From Mycobacterium sp. HUMS_12744610 (lineage in GTDB: Bacteria; Actinomycetota; Actinomycetes; Mycobacteriales; Mycobacteriaceae), in NCBI RefSeq assembly GCF_041206865.1, contig NZ_JBGEDP010000001.1, positions 5,208,001 through 5,272,000 on the forward strand: DNA of 64,000 nt, read 5' to 3'. Positions 10,545-19,950 of this stretch are shown here, one piece after another; the first letter of the stretch is position 1, and the number at the start of each line of letters is the position of its first letter. The notes under the pieces were generated by a model, which made no database searches, was not told the DNA's origin, and saw nothing but the letters and a program-made list of their open reading frames with translations. The translations under genes were made by a program, and so were the position numbers.

Positions 10545-12074
10545 ATGTCCGAGCAACCGACGAGTCCGGGGACGACGCGGACGCCGTTCGATGACGTCCG
10601 GCCCGGCTACGACGTGGTCATCGTCGGTGCCGGTTTCGGCGGCATCGGCGCGGCGATACAGCTCAAACGGCTCGGATACGACAACATCGCGATCCTGGAA
10701 CGCGAGCCCGGCCTTGGGGGCACCTGGTACCTCAACCGGTATCCGGGCCTGGCCGTTGACGTTCCGGGCACCACCTACTCGTACTGGTTCGAGCCCAACC
10801 CGCACTGGTCACGGCTGTTTCCGCCCGGTGCCGAGCTGCGGCAGTACGCCGAAGACGTCGCCGACAAGTACGACGTGCGCCGCCACATCCGGTTCGACAC
10901 GACCGTCGAGAGCGCGCGCTGGGACGAGGACGCTCACGTGTGGCGGGTGGCACTGGCCGGCGGCGACGGCCTGACGACGCGCTTTCTGATCACCGCCACC
11001 GGATTCCTGTCACAGCCGCACACACCGCAGATTCCCGGCATCGAGGGTTTCGGCGGCAAGATCGTCCACACCACGGCGTGGGATCACGACTACGAGTTCG
11101 AGGGGCGGCGCGTCGCGCTCATCGGAACCGGGGCGACCGCGGTGCAGTTGATTCCCCAACTGGCCGCCAAAGCCTCCGACCTCACGGTGTACCAGCGCAC
11201 CGCGATCCATGTGGTGCCCAAGATCGACTTCGCCATCCCGGCCTGGCTGCGTTGGGTGTTCGCCCAGATCCCGCTTGTGCAGCGCGCCCTCAGGCAGGTG
11301 ACCGACACCGTTTTCGACGTGATCCTGGACGGTGCGCTGCACTACCGCGGTTTGCGGCGGCTGAACATCGCCGCGTCGGATCTCTCGAAGATCAACCGCT
11401 TCATCGCGATCCGCGACAAGGAATTGCGCCGCAAGCTGACGCCCGACTACGACTTCGGCTGCAAACGCCCGACCTGGTCGAACAGCTACTATCGCACCTT
11501 CGCCAAGCCCCACGTACATCTGGAGACCAACCGCATCGAGCGGATCGAGCCCGACGGCATCGTCACCGTCGACGGACACAAGACCGTCATCGACACGTTG
11601 GTGCTGGCCACCGGTTTCGACCTCTGGGACGCCAACTTCCCCGCCTTCGAGGTGGTCGGCCGAAAGGAGCGGAACCTCGGGAAATGGTGGCGCGATGCCG
11701 GGTTCCAGTCCTACCAGGGAGTGTCCATACCGTATTTCCCCAACCTGTTGAGCCTGGCCAGCCCGTTCGCGTTTTCCAGCTTGTCGTTCTTCAACACCGT
11801 CGAATATCAAATGCGGCACATGGACCGGCTTTTCGGTGAGCTCCAGCGCCGGGGAGCCACCGAGTTCGAGGTGACCGAGGGGGCGATGGCGCGGTTCATG
11901 GATCGGATGACCGCACGCCTCGACAAGACCGTCTTCCACGCGGGCGACTGCACCACCTCGCGGTCCTATTACTTCGACCCCACCGGCAGGGCGTCATTGC
12001 TGCGGCCCACGTCGGTGCTCAACGCGGTGCGGGAGGCGTCGCGCTTCCCGCTGACCGATTACACGATCAGCTGA
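10545..12074 (+). CDS. Type I Baeyer–Villiger monooxygenase in the mycolate cluster
   Basis: A 509-residue FAD/NADPH flavoprotein monooxygenase. The FAD Rossmann motif is VIVGAGFGGIG at residues 25–35, the GGTWYLNRYPG block is at 58–68, and the second (NADPH) Rossmann is LIGTGATAVQ near 192. The type I BVMO fingerprint FxGxxxHxxxW(P/D) is exact at residues 169–180 (FGGKIVHTTAWD, bases 11049–11084). Such enzymes insert oxygen next to a ketone to form an ester. Lying between mmaA1 and the mmaA3-like gene, its likely substrate is a keto-mycolate, giving wax-ester mycolate; this is inference. The first 17 residues, MSEQPTSPGTTRTPFDD, echo the MmaA4 start [17 protein letters not shown], so its 5' end appears borrowed from an mmaA gene. 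The start at 10545 follows CCAGGAGAG. Confidence 0.9.
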   Translation: MSEQPTSPGTTRTPFDDVRPGYDVVIVGAGFGGIGAAIQLKRLGYDNIAILEREPGLGGTWYLNRYPGLAVDVPGTTYSYWFEPNPHWSRLFPPGAELRQYAEDVADKYDVRRHIRFDTTVESARWDEDAHVWRVALAGGDGLTTRFLITATGFLSQPHTPQIPGIEGFGGKIVHTTAWDHDYEFEGRRVALIGTGATAVQLIPQLAAKASDLTVYQRTAIHVVPKIDFAIPAWLRWVFAQIPLVQRALRQVTDTVFDVILDGALHYRGLRRLNIAASDLSKINRFIAIRDKELRRKLTPDYDFGCKRPTWSNSYYRTFAKPHVHLETNRIERIEPDGIVTVDGHKTVIDTLVLATGFDLWDANFPAFEVVGRKERNLGKWWRDAGFQSYQGVSIPYFPNLLSLASPFAFSSLSFFNTVEYQMRHMDRLFGELQRRGATEFEVTEGAMARFMDRMTARLDKTVFHAGDCTTSRSYYFDPTGRASLLRPTSVLNAVREASRFPLTDYTIS

Positions 12075-12189
12075 CCCGAATCGAGAAATCCCCCGCAAGC
12101 GTGTTTTGAATCCATCGCTCGTGCCCGACCGCGAGTAGGGTGCCCGCAACGGCATCGAGCAAAGGTGCCGGTCCGGTCGGGAGGCCACG

Positions 12190-13083
12190 ATGTTCGAGCA
12201 CCGGGTGGGGACCACGCTCAAGCGGTCGGATCATGACTCCAATCTCGAGAACGTGCAGGCACACTACGACCTGTCGAACGAGTTCTTCGCGCTGTTCGTG
12301 GATCCGACACGCACCTACAGCTGCGCCTACTTCCCGCACCAGGGCATGTCCCTGCACGAGGCTCAGCTCGCCAAAGTCGACCTGACGCTCGACAAGCTGG
12401 GGTTGCGGCCGGGGATGACGCTGCTCGACATCGGCTGCGGCTGGGGTTCGGTGCTGAAGCGCGCCGTCGAGCGCTACGACGTCAACGTCGTCGGCCTGAC
12501 GCTGTCGAAGAACCAGCACTCCTACTGCCGGCAGGTTCTCGAGGGCATCGACACCGACCGGTCGCGACGGGTGCTGCTGCGCGACTGGGCGGAGTTCGAC
12601 GAACCGGTGGACCGCATCGTCGTCATCGAGGCGCTGGAGCACTTCGGGTTCGACCGGTACGACGACTTCTTCAAGTTCGTCTACAACGCCCTGCCCGCCG
12701 ACGGCGTCATGCTGCTGCACTCGATCACCGGGCTGCACGTCAGGCAGGTCATCGAGCGCGGCATCCCGCTGACGATGGAGATGGCGAAGTTCATCCGGTT
12801 CATCGTGACCGAAATCTTCCCGGGTGGCCGGCTGCCGACGATCGAGACGGTCGAAGAGCACGCGGCGAACGCAGGTTTCACGGTGCCCCGCGTCCAGTCG
12901 TTGCAGCCGGACTTCGCCAGGACCCTCGACCTCTGGACCGGTGCACTGGAGGCACGACACGACGAGGCGGTCGCCATCCAGTCCGAGGAGGTCTACCAGC
13001 GCTACCTGAAGTACCTGACCGGATGCGCCAACGCGTTCCGGATGGGCTACATCGACTGCAACCAGTTCACCCTGGCAAAGTGA
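12190..13083 (+). CDS. Mycolic acid methyltransferase, MmaA3-like
   Basis: A 297-residue SAM-dependent methyltransferase of the MmaA/CmaA family. The SAM loop is [11 protein letters not shown]. The stretches [38 protein letters not shown] and the C-terminus [15 protein letters not shown] are, from memory, closest to M. tuberculosis MmaA3, which O-methylates hydroxymycolates to methoxymycolates. MmaA2 shares the last segment, so the paralogue assignment is tentative. GGGAGG precedes the ATG. It is a complete gene, with the usual catalytic region [13 protein letters not shown] in place. Confidence 0.85.
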   Translation: MFEHRVGTTLKRSDHDSNLENVQAHYDLSNEFFALFVDPTRTYSCAYFPHQGMSLHEAQLAKVDLTLDKLGLRPGMTLLDIGCGWGSVLKRAVERYDVNVVGLTLSKNQHSYCRQVLEGIDTDRSRRVLLRDWAEFDEPVDRIVVIEALEHFGFDRYDDFFKFVYNALPADGVMLLHSITGLHVRQVIERGIPLTMEMAKFIRFIVTEIFPGGRLPTIETVEEHAANAGFTVPRVQSLQPDFARTLDLWTGALEARHDEAVAIQSEEVYQRYLKYLTGCANAFRMGYIDCNQFTLAK

Positions 13084-13169
13084 GGCTCTCGTGCCGACCA
13101 GCGTATTTCGGGAGCGCACGGCGCAGTGGGTATGGTTGCAACGAACATCACCCAGGAGAACAACACAGC

Positions 13170-14066
13170 ATGGTTGAGCAACCGAAGAGCCCCACCAAGA
13201 CGCGGACACGCTTCGAGGACATCCAGGCCCACTACGACGTCTCCGACGACTTCTTCGCGCTGTTCCAGGATCCGAGCCGGACGTACAGCTGCGCGTATTT
13301 CGAGCGCGACGACATGACCCTCGAAGAGGCCCAGTACGCCAAGATCGACCTGAACCTGGACAAGCTGGACCTCAAGCCGGGCATGACGCTGCTCGACATC
13401 GGTTGCGGGTGGGGCACCACGATGAAGCGGGCCGTCGAGCGCTTCGACGTCAACGTGATCGGCCTGACGCTGTCGAAGAACCAGCACGCCCGCTGCGAGC
13501 AGGTGCTCGGCGCGCTCGACACCACCCGCTCGCGTCAGGTGCGGCTGCACGGCTGGGAGGACTTCAACGAACCGGTCGACCGGATCGTGTCGATCGAGGC
13601 CTTCGAGCATTTCGGGCACGAGAACTACGCCGACTTCTTCAAGCGGTGCTTCGACATCATGCCCGACGACGGCCGGATGACCGTGCAGAGCAGCGTCAGC
13701 TACCACCCCTACGAGATGGCGGCCCGCGGCAAGAGAATCACCTGGGAGACGGCGCGCTTCATCAAGTTCATCGTCACCGAGATCTTCCCCGGTGGCCGGC
13801 TGCCCTCCACCGAGATGATGGTCGAGCGCGGCGAGAAGGCGGGTTTCGTTGTGCCCGAACCGCTTTCGCTGCGTCCCCACTATATCAAGACGCTGCACAT
13901 CTGGGGTGACACGCTGGAGTCAAACCGGGAGAAGGCCATCGAGGTCACCTCCGAAGAGGTCTACGACCGCTACATGAAGTACCTGCGGGGCTGCGAGCAC
14001 TATTTCTCCGACGAGATGCTGGACTGCAGCCTGGTGACCTACCTCAAGCCGGGGGCGGCCGCCTAG
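13170..14066 (+). CDS. mmaA4: Hydroxymycolate synthase MmaA4 (Hma)
   Basis: A 298-residue SAM-dependent methyltransferase that adds a methyl and a hydroxyl at the distal meromycolate position, the entry step to keto- and methoxymycolates. The sequence follows M. tuberculosis MmaA4 almost throughout: [20 protein letters not shown] at the start, [33 protein letters not shown], and the C-terminus [14 protein letters not shown]. The start at 13170 is supported by CCAGGAG. Its product, once oxidised to the ketone, would be the logical substrate of the BVMO encoded two genes upstream. Confidence 0.95.
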   Translation: MVEQPKSPTKTRTRFEDIQAHYDVSDDFFALFQDPSRTYSCAYFERDDMTLEEAQYAKIDLNLDKLDLKPGMTLLDIGCGWGTTMKRAVERFDVNVIGLTLSKNQHARCEQVLGALDTTRSRQVRLHGWEDFNEPVDRIVSIEAFEHFGHENYADFFKRCFDIMPDDGRMTVQSSVSYHPYEMAARGKRITWETARFIKFIVTEIFPGGRLPSTEMMVERGEKAGFVVPEPLSLRPHYIKTLHIWGDTLESNREKAIEVTSEEVYDRYMKYLRGCEHYFSDEMLDCSLVTYLKPGAAA

Positions 14067-14104
14067 CTGGTCGCAACGGTGCCGCGCCGTTCGTGGGACA
14101 GGTA

Positions 14105-14555
14105 GAGAGTGAAAGCACACGGCTTCGCTCCAGCGAAGCCGGGGCGCTGGTGCCGCTCGAGGAGCAGGACCGGGGCCGAGGGGGCTGCGGGCCCGTACCT
14201 GCCGCAGGCGGTGATCGCGGCGTTGCACGCGACGGCGCCGTCCCGGGAGCAGACGGATTGGCCGGCGATCTGTGTGGCCTACCGGTTGGCGTGGCTGACC
14301 GGCTCGCCGGTGGTGCGTGCCAACCGCGCGCTGGCCGTCGTGTTCCGCGACGGCTCGCTGGCCGGCCTGGACGAGGTCGCCGACGATGCCCGGCTGGCCC
14401 GCTCGAACCTCGTCGCGACGGTGCGCGCCGATTTGCTGCGGCGCGCCGGGCGACCGGCCGAGGCCGTCGCCTGGTACCGGGCCGCCTTGGAAGCCAACGG
14501 ATCCGAGCCGGGTCGGGCGTTTCCGCGACGCCGCATCGCCGAATGCGGCAGCTAA
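14105..14555 (+). pseudogene. Remnant of an ECF42-type (DUF6596) sigma factor
   Basis: Only the C-terminal extension of an ECF42-like sigma factor remains. One frame reads EAGALVPLEEQDRGRG; after a frame change near 14170–14190 another reads GPYLPQAVIAALHA, TDWPAICVAYRLAWLTGSPV, RANRALAVVFRDG and ADLLRRAGRPAEAVAWYRAA. These match the TPR-like tail normal for this family. The sigma-2 and sigma-4 DNA-binding regions are absent, so the remnant cannot be a working sigma factor. It fills most of the gap between mmaA4 and rplA. Confidence 0.75.
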
Positions 14556-14703
14556 GCGTTTTCGCCACACCAGTCACACCGGTAGCGCCCGGGAAGCCGC
14601 CATTCCGATTGCAGACCCGATATCGCGGGCGATATCGCGTTTGAAACTTGTCTAATGGTTCAGGCGCGGTTGGCGGCGCCACAGGCGCGGGCACGCTTCA
14701 TTC

Positions 14704-14726
14704 GTCGGCACCCTGGGGGCGCCGAC
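14704..14726 (-). terminator. Terminator hairpin after rplA
   Basis: On the minus strand a 10-bp stem (GTCGGCGCCC / GGGTGCCGAC with one G–U pair) and a 3-base loop start four bases after the rplA stop. There is no U-tract, which is common in mycobacterial terminators. Confidence 0.55.
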
Positions 14727-14729
14727 TCA

Positions 14730-15437
14730 CTACGCCTCGGCGAAGTTGCGGGTGATCGACGGGTCGACGGGAATGCCCGGGCCGGTCGTCGTCGAGACGG
14801 TGATCTTCTTCAGGTACCGGCCCTTTGACGCGGACGGCTTGAGCCGCAGCACCTCGTCGAGCGCGGCGCCGTAGTTCTCGGCGAGGCTCTTCTCGTCGAA
14901 GGACGCCTTGCCGATGACGAAGTGCAGGTTGGCCTGCTTGTCCACCCGGAAGTTGATCTTGCCGCCCTTGATGTCGGCGACGGCCTTGGCGACGTCGGGG
15001 GTGACGGTGCCCGTCTTGGGGTTGGGCATCAGGCCGCGCGGACCCAGCACCCGGGCGATGCGGCCGACCTTGGCCATCTGGTCGGGCGTCGCGATGGCGG
15101 CGTCGAAGTCGAGGAACCCGCCCTGGATCTTCTCGATCAGGTCGTCGCTGCCGACGATGTCGGCCCCGGCGGCCTGCGCCTGTTCGGCCTTCTCCCCGAC
15201 CGCGAACACCGCGACCCGGGCCGTCTTGCCGGTGCCGTGCGGCAGGTTGACGGTGCCGCGGACCATCTGGTCGGCCTTGCGCGGGTCGACGCCGAGGCGG
15301 ATCGCGACCTCGACGGTCGCGTCCTGCTTGGCCGACGACGTCTCCTTGGCCAGCTTGGCCGCCTCCAGCGGGCTGTACAGTTTGTCGCGGTCCACCTTCT
15401 CCGCGGCGGCGCGGTAGGCCTTGCTGTTCTTGCTCAT
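14730..15437 (-). CDS. rplA: 50S ribosomal protein L1
   Basis: A 235-residue L1 protein, the same length as in M. tuberculosis. It forms the L1 stalk that helps deacyl-tRNA leave the E site. The sequences [19 protein letters not shown] and [18 protein letters not shown] are the L1 signature. The start is taken at 15437 ([16 protein letters not shown]) rather than the upstream extension, which is not L1-like. It follows rplK by 73 bases and is the last gene of the secE–nusG–rplK–rplA unit. Confidence 0.97.
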   Translation of the reverse strand: MSKNSKAYRAAAEKVDRDKLYSPLEAAKLAKETSSAKQDATVEVAIRLGVDPRKADQMVRGTVNLPHGTGKTARVAVFAVGEKAEQAQAAGADIVGSDDLIEKIQGGFLDFDAAIATPDQMAKVGRIARVLGPRGLMPNPKTGTVTPDVAKAVADIKGGKINFRVDKQANLHFVIGKASFDEKSLAENYGAALDEVLRLKPSASKGRYLKKITVSTTTGPGIPVDPSITRNFAEA

Positions 15438-15510
15438 CAGGTATCCAATCTCGTGGTTGGTTGTGGTTGTCAAGCGGGCCGAAGCTGGCCCTCCCACCCG
15501 TCGGTGACGG

Positions 15511-15939
15511 TTATTCGACGGTGATGCCCATCGACCGGGCCGTCCCGGCGATGATCTTGGCGGCGGCGTCGATGTCGTTGGCGTTCAGGTCGGACTTCTT
15601 GGTCTCGGCGATCTCGCGGACCTGGTCCCAACTGACCTTGGCGACCTTGGTCTTGTGCGGCTCCGCCGAGCCCTTGCCCACACCGGCCGCCTTGAGCAGC
15701 AGCTTGGCGGCGGGCGGCGTCTTGAGCGCGAAGGTGAAGCTGCGGTCCTCGTAGACGGTGATCTCCACCGGGATGACCTGGCCGCGCTGGTTCTCCGTGG
15801 CCGCGTTGTAGGCCTTGCAGAACTCCATGATGTTGACGCCGTGCTGGCCGAGCGCCGGCCCGACCGGCGGGGCCGGGTTGGCCTGCCCGGCCTGGATCTG
15901 CAGCTTGATCAGCCCGGCGACTTTCTTCTTCGGGGCCAT
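15511..15939 (-). CDS. rplK: 50S ribosomal protein L11
   Basis: A 142-residue L11, which binds the GTPase-associated centre of 23S rRNA and is needed for the stringent response. The start [18 protein letters not shown] and the signature [20 protein letters not shown] are unmistakable. The C-terminal RNA-binding domain ends in [17 protein letters not shown]. It lies between nusG and rplA in the conserved order. Confidence 0.98.
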   Translation of the reverse strand: MAPKKKVAGLIKLQIQAGQANPAPPVGPALGQHGVNIMEFCKAYNAATENQRGQVIPVEITVYEDRSFTFALKTPPAAKLLLKAAGVGKGSAEPHKTKVAKVSWDQVREIAETKKSDLNANDIDAAAKIIAGTARSMGITVE

Positions 15940-15982
15940 GAGATTGGGTGTTCCTTCCTGGGTTGTGCAGCCGGTCCGCCGG

Positions 15983-16789
<807 letters not shown>

Positions 16790-16803
16790 TCAGTCTCGAA
16801 AGC

Positions 16804-17271
16804 TCAGCCGAACACCAGCAGCACGAGCTTGGTCAGGCCGAAGTCCGCGAGCCCGACCAGCGCCACCATGAAGGCGAGGAACACCAGCACCACCGAGGTG
16901 TAGGTGAGCATCTGCTTGCGGTTCGGCCAGATCACCTTCCGCATCTCCGCAACGACCTGCTTGAGGTAGTTGTAGACGAAGACGAACGGGTTGGCGGAAC
17001 TGCCGGCTTTCGTGGCCTTCGGCGCCTTCGCCGCCTTGCTCTTGAGGCCCTTCTTGGCCCTGCCCTTGCCCGTCCCGGCCTCGGCCGACGATTCGTCTCC
17101 GCCGGCGCCGCCCGCGTCGTCCGCCCGCTGCCGGGACCGCTTACCCGTGGGCCGTTGCGGGCGCGCCGCGGTCTGGGTCGCCACCGCCGAGCGGCCGCCG
17201 CTCCCGCGGCTCTGCTCGGTGTCGCCGCCGTCGCGTGCGGCGTCGTCGGCAACGTCCTTCTCGTCGCTCAC
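16804..17271 (-). CDS. secE: Preprotein translocase subunit SecE
   Basis: A 155-residue SecE, an essential part of the SecYEG channel. The first ~95 residues are a charged, disordered extension rich in Arg, Ala and Lys. The conserved core is [20 protein letters not shown] followed by one membrane helix ([20 protein letters not shown]). GTG start. The position between tRNA-Trp and nusG is the same as in M. tuberculosis (Rv0638). Confidence 0.95.
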   Translation of the reverse strand: MSDEKDVADDAARDGGDTEQSRGSGGRSAVATQTAARPQRPTGKRSRQRADDAGGAGGDESSAEAGTGKGRAKKGLKSKAAKAPKATKAGSSANPFVFVYNYLKQVVAEMRKVIWPNRKQMLTYTSVVLVFLAFMVALVGLADFGLTKLVLLVFG

Positions 17272-17417
17272 CGCATGCTCCTTCGTCCGATAACTATTTC
17301 GTGAGCCGTCCCGTTGTGATGAGGCACACTTCCAGTGTCCACCATGGCACGATACCCAGTGTCCGACTCCTCCTCAGGCCGTCCCGGCCTGCATCGTCGT
17401 CGGACGTACGCCGTCAG

Positions 17418-17490
<73 letters not shown>

Positions 17491-17647
17491 TCGCGGTTGG
17501 CAGGACAGATCCACCTCCGACCCGGTCCAACCCTGTCCTCGGGGCTTGCACGGCGCGCGCTTCCGCTCGTGCAATTCGTGGGAAGCGCGTTAATGCTGGG
17601 AAAACCCCGAGGTCCGAGTGTACATCGACGCGCGAGTCAGTTACTAA

Positions 17648-18148
17648 TCACGCAGTTCTGACGACCTGTCCCGATTCCGCGTCCCATTTCAGCTGGATCG
17701 AGTTGTCACCCTCGTGCCCCATCAGGGTCGTGTACGCCTCCAGGATCACCTCACCGTCCTCGTTGGTGCAGGTGTTCTTCGTGACGACGATGTCGGCGCC
17801 GAAACGCTCGTCCACCGAATAGATCTCCATCCTGGCGAACAGCTTGTCGCCGACGCGCACCGGCCTGAGGTAGACGAACTTCTGGTCGACCTGGACGATC
17901 TGCATCGTCTCCATGCCCACATCGACGTTCCGGAAGAAATCGTCCTGCACGAGTTTCGCGAAGATCGATACGAACGTCAGCGGCGCGATGATGTTGTCAT
18001 GGCCCAGCTCGGCCGCCTTCTCCTCGTAAAAGGCCGCGGGATCGGTGCACTTGACCGCGCGCGCGAAGCTGCGGACCTGCTCGCGGCCCACGACGAAGTG
18101 GTCCGGGTACCGCCAGACCATGCCGCGGATGTCGACCTTGAGCGCCAT
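17648..18148 (-). CDS. hadC: (3R)-hydroxyacyl-ACP dehydratase subunit HadC
   Basis: A 166-residue hot-dog-fold protein, the same length as M. tuberculosis HadC. HadC pairs with the catalytic HadB to dehydrate long hydroxyacyl-AcpM in FAS-II during late meromycolate elongation. The sequence begins MALKVDIRGMVWRYPDHFVV and contains PLTFVSIFAKLVQDDFF and IVQVDQKFVYLRPVRVGD. It is the non-catalytic partner, lacking the Asp/His pair of HadB. It follows hadB by three bases in a hadA–hadB–hadC operon. HadABC is the known target of thiacetazone and isoxyl. Confidence 0.97.
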   Translation of the reverse strand: MALKVDIRGMVWRYPDHFVVGREQVRSFARAVKCTDPAAFYEEKAAELGHDNIIAPLTFVSIFAKLVQDDFFRNVDVGMETMQIVQVDQKFVYLRPVRVGDKLFARMEIYSVDERFGADIVVTKNTCTNEDGEVILEAYTTLMGHEGDNSIQLKWDAESGQVVRTA

Positions 18149-18151
18149 CGG

Positions 18152-18580
18152 CTACGCCAGTGTGGCCGACGCGATGGCCCGGCCGAAGATCTTCTTACCC
18201 CCGGTGGTGGCCGTGAGGGCGATGGTCACCGACTTGGTCTCGGGATCGACCGACTTGACCTTCCCGCTGAACACGAGCTCGGCGCCCTTGCCGTCGTTGG
18301 GCACCGGCACCACGGCGGTGAACCGCACGTTGTACTCGGTGACCGCCCCGGGGTCGCCGACCCAGGACGTCACGTAGCCCCCGCCGATGCCCATGGTCAG
18401 CATCCCGTGCGCGATGGCGGTGTCCAGCCCGACGACCTTGGCGATCTCGTCGTCCCAGTGGATCGGGTTCAGATCGCCGGAGACCCCCGCGTAGTTCACC
18501 AGGTCCTGGCGCGTCAGCGGGTAGGTCTTCTCCGGCAGCTGGTCGCCCACCTTCACCGAACTGAACTCACGTAGTGGCAT
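18152..18580 (-). CDS. hadB: (3R)-hydroxyacyl-ACP dehydratase catalytic subunit HadB
   Basis: A 142-residue catalytic subunit of the FAS-II dehydratase shared by the HadAB and HadBC dimers. The hydratase-2 motif GVSGDLNPIHWDDEIA gives the catalytic pair Asp36 and His41, followed by TAIAHGMLTMGIGGG. The start at 18580 (MPLREFSSVKVGDQ) gives the same length as the M. tuberculosis protein and overlaps the end of hadA by 14 bases, an arrangement suited to translational coupling. Confidence 0.97.
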   Translation of the reverse strand: MPLREFSSVKVGDQLPEKTYPLTRQDLVNYAGVSGDLNPIHWDDEIAKVVGLDTAIAHGMLTMGIGGGYVTSWVGDPGAVTEYNVRFTAVVPVPNDGKGAELVFSGKVKSVDPETKSVTIALTATTGGKKIFGRAIASATLA

Positions 18581-19043
18581 GTGCAAATCCCTCTTCTCCG
18601 TTGTCCCCGGCACGGCCGGCCAAGGTCGTATAGGTCTCCTGAACGACCTCGCCGGCCTCGTTGGTGACGATGTTCCTCGTCACGATGATCTGGGTGCCGT
18701 GCGCCTCACGCACCGAGTCCACGTAGACGTCGCAGTAGAGTTTGTCGCCCACCACGATCGGCCGCTTGAACTTCAGAACCTGGTCGACCTGGACGATCTG
18801 CTGGTCTGTGACCGCGACGTTGGCATGCTCGAAGAACGCCGACTGCGCCCGATAGCCGAACACGCTGATGAACGTCAGCGGCGCCGTCAGGCCGTCATAC
18901 CCGAGCTCGGCAGCCGCCTTTTCCTCGAAAAACGCCTCGTCATCGTTGTGCACGGCGACGGCGTATTCGCGGATCTTTTCGCGTTCCACCTCGTAATGGT
19001 CGGGATAGCGGTAGTGCATCCCGACGATCCTCGTCAACGACAC
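18567..19043 (-). CDS. hadA: (3R)-hydroxyacyl-ACP dehydratase subunit HadA
   Basis: A 158-residue substrate-stabilising subunit that pairs with HadB in early meromycolate elongation. The start MSLTRIVGMHYRYPDHYEVE and APLTFISVFGYRAQSAFFEH parallel HadC, showing the two are paralogues. The length matches M. tuberculosis HadA. It lies 50 bases after rpmG, with which it is probably co-transcribed. Confidence 0.97.
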   Translation of the reverse strand: MSLTRIVGMHYRYPDHYEVEREKIREYAVAVHNDDEAFFEEKAAAELGYDGLTAPLTFISVFGYRAQSAFFEHANVAVTDQQIVQVDQVLKFKRPIVVGDKLYCDVYVDSVREAHGTQIIVTRNIVTNEAGEVVQETYTTLAGRAGDNGEEGFAHATT

Positions 19044-19093
19044 GGCGTTCGAACCTACCTAGTCGATCCGGATAACCAGCTTGCGTGTCGGCG

Positions 19094-19261
19094 CTAACGC
19101 GTCTCGCGATGCGCCTGATGCTTGCCGCAGTTCGGGCAGAACTTCTTCAACTCCAGGCGGTCGGGGTCGTTACGGCGGTTCTTCTTGGTGATGTAGTTGC
19201 GGTGCTTGCACACCTCACACGCCAAGGTGATCTTGGGCCGTACATCGGTGCTGGAAGCCAT
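19094..19261 (-). CDS. rpmG: 50S ribosomal protein L33, zinc-binding form
   Basis: A 55-residue L33. The sequence starts [20 protein letters not shown] and ends [17 protein letters not shown]; the two CxxC pairs mark the zinc-containing (C+) version. It corresponds to rpmG2 (Rv0634B), directly upstream of hadA and 31 bases downstream of tRNA-Met. Confidence 0.95.
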
Positions 19262-19292
19262 GTCCCGTTCTCTCTCGAAGATTGTTGTGTTG

Positions 19293-19366
<74 letters not shown>

Positions 19367-19399
19367 TCTGTACGCCGCCAGCCTGCCCGGCGTCCGCCG

Positions 19400-19472
19400 A
19401 GCCCCCTAACGGAATCGAACCGTTGACCTTTTCCTTACCATGGAAACGCTCTGCCGACTGAGCTAAGGGGGC
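19400..19472 (-). tRNA. tRNA-Thr (anticodon GGT)
   Basis: A 73-nt tRNA on the minus strand with acceptor GCCCCCT/AGGGGGC, discriminator T, T-loop GGTTCGATTCC and anticodon loop ATGGTAA. It heads the tRNA-Thr–tRNA-Met–rpmG–hadABC series. Confidence 0.94.
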
Positions 19473-19512
19473 CGTTCACCCGAATCGACCGGTGATGCCG
19501 CGGGCCTAGAAG

Positions 19513-19542
19513 AGGGTACAACCCGGCTCGCGACCTCACCAA
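19513..19542 (-). promoter_or_regulatory. Promoter of the tRNA-Thr–tRNA-Met–rpmG–hadABC unit
   Basis: On the minus strand TTGGTG (19542–19537) and TACCCT (19518–19513) are spaced by 18 bases and lie about 40 bases before tRNA-Thr. The match and position fit a stable-RNA promoter, though the -10 is GC-rich. Confidence 0.5.
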
Positions 19543-19612
19543 ACCACGTGCGGATTGCGCAGCCGGGCGACGAGAACCGCCCGACGGCGGAACAACGGGC
19601 TGACGACGAGGA

Positions 19613-19828
19613 TCACCCCCGATTCTCGCTGCGGCGGGGTTCCCACGCGCGGAGGTCGCTGAACTCGTCGTACTCCTCGTCGGGTGGTTCGCCCTCCCCG
19701 GCACCACCCTCGTTGAGCAGGGTCCGCAGCGCGAGGTGGACGGCTTCGCGCGTGTCTGCCAGGCCGTATCGACGAATAGCCTCATCGACCAGGTCGGTGT
19801 CGATCACGATCTCGACCTTCTTCTTCAT
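19613..19828 (-). CDS. VapB-like ribbon-helix-helix antitoxin, apparently orphan
   Basis: A 71-residue protein starting MKKKVEIVIDTDLVDEAIRR and continuing ADTREAVHLALRTLL. This pattern (a short beta strand, then D-x-x-L-x-x-E-A and T-R-x-E-A-V-x-x-A-L) is the DNA-binding half of VapB antitoxins. The C-terminus is acidic, as in domains that wrap the toxin. No VapC-type PIN nuclease follows: the next 140 bases before tRNA-Thr hold no conserved frame. It could regulate a toxin elsewhere or be a leftover. Confidence 0.65.
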   Translation of the reverse strand: MKKKVEIVIDTDLVDEAIRRYGLADTREAVHLALRTLLNEGGAGEGEPPDEEYDEFSDLRAWEPRRSENRG

Positions 19829-19950
19829 GCGCCAACAATACCCAGTGCATACAAGCGCAATCGAGACTCACGGGGCGTCGGCCGAGCACGTCGCCGGCGC
19901 TGCCGCACGGCTGCGGTCGGCGCATCCCGGGCGAGCCCTAGTCTGATGGG

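Noticed and set aside
19435..19785. Possible VapC toxin beside the VapB-like gene
   Set aside because: The frame overlaps tRNA-Thr and the antitoxin and has no PIN-domain acidic motifs.
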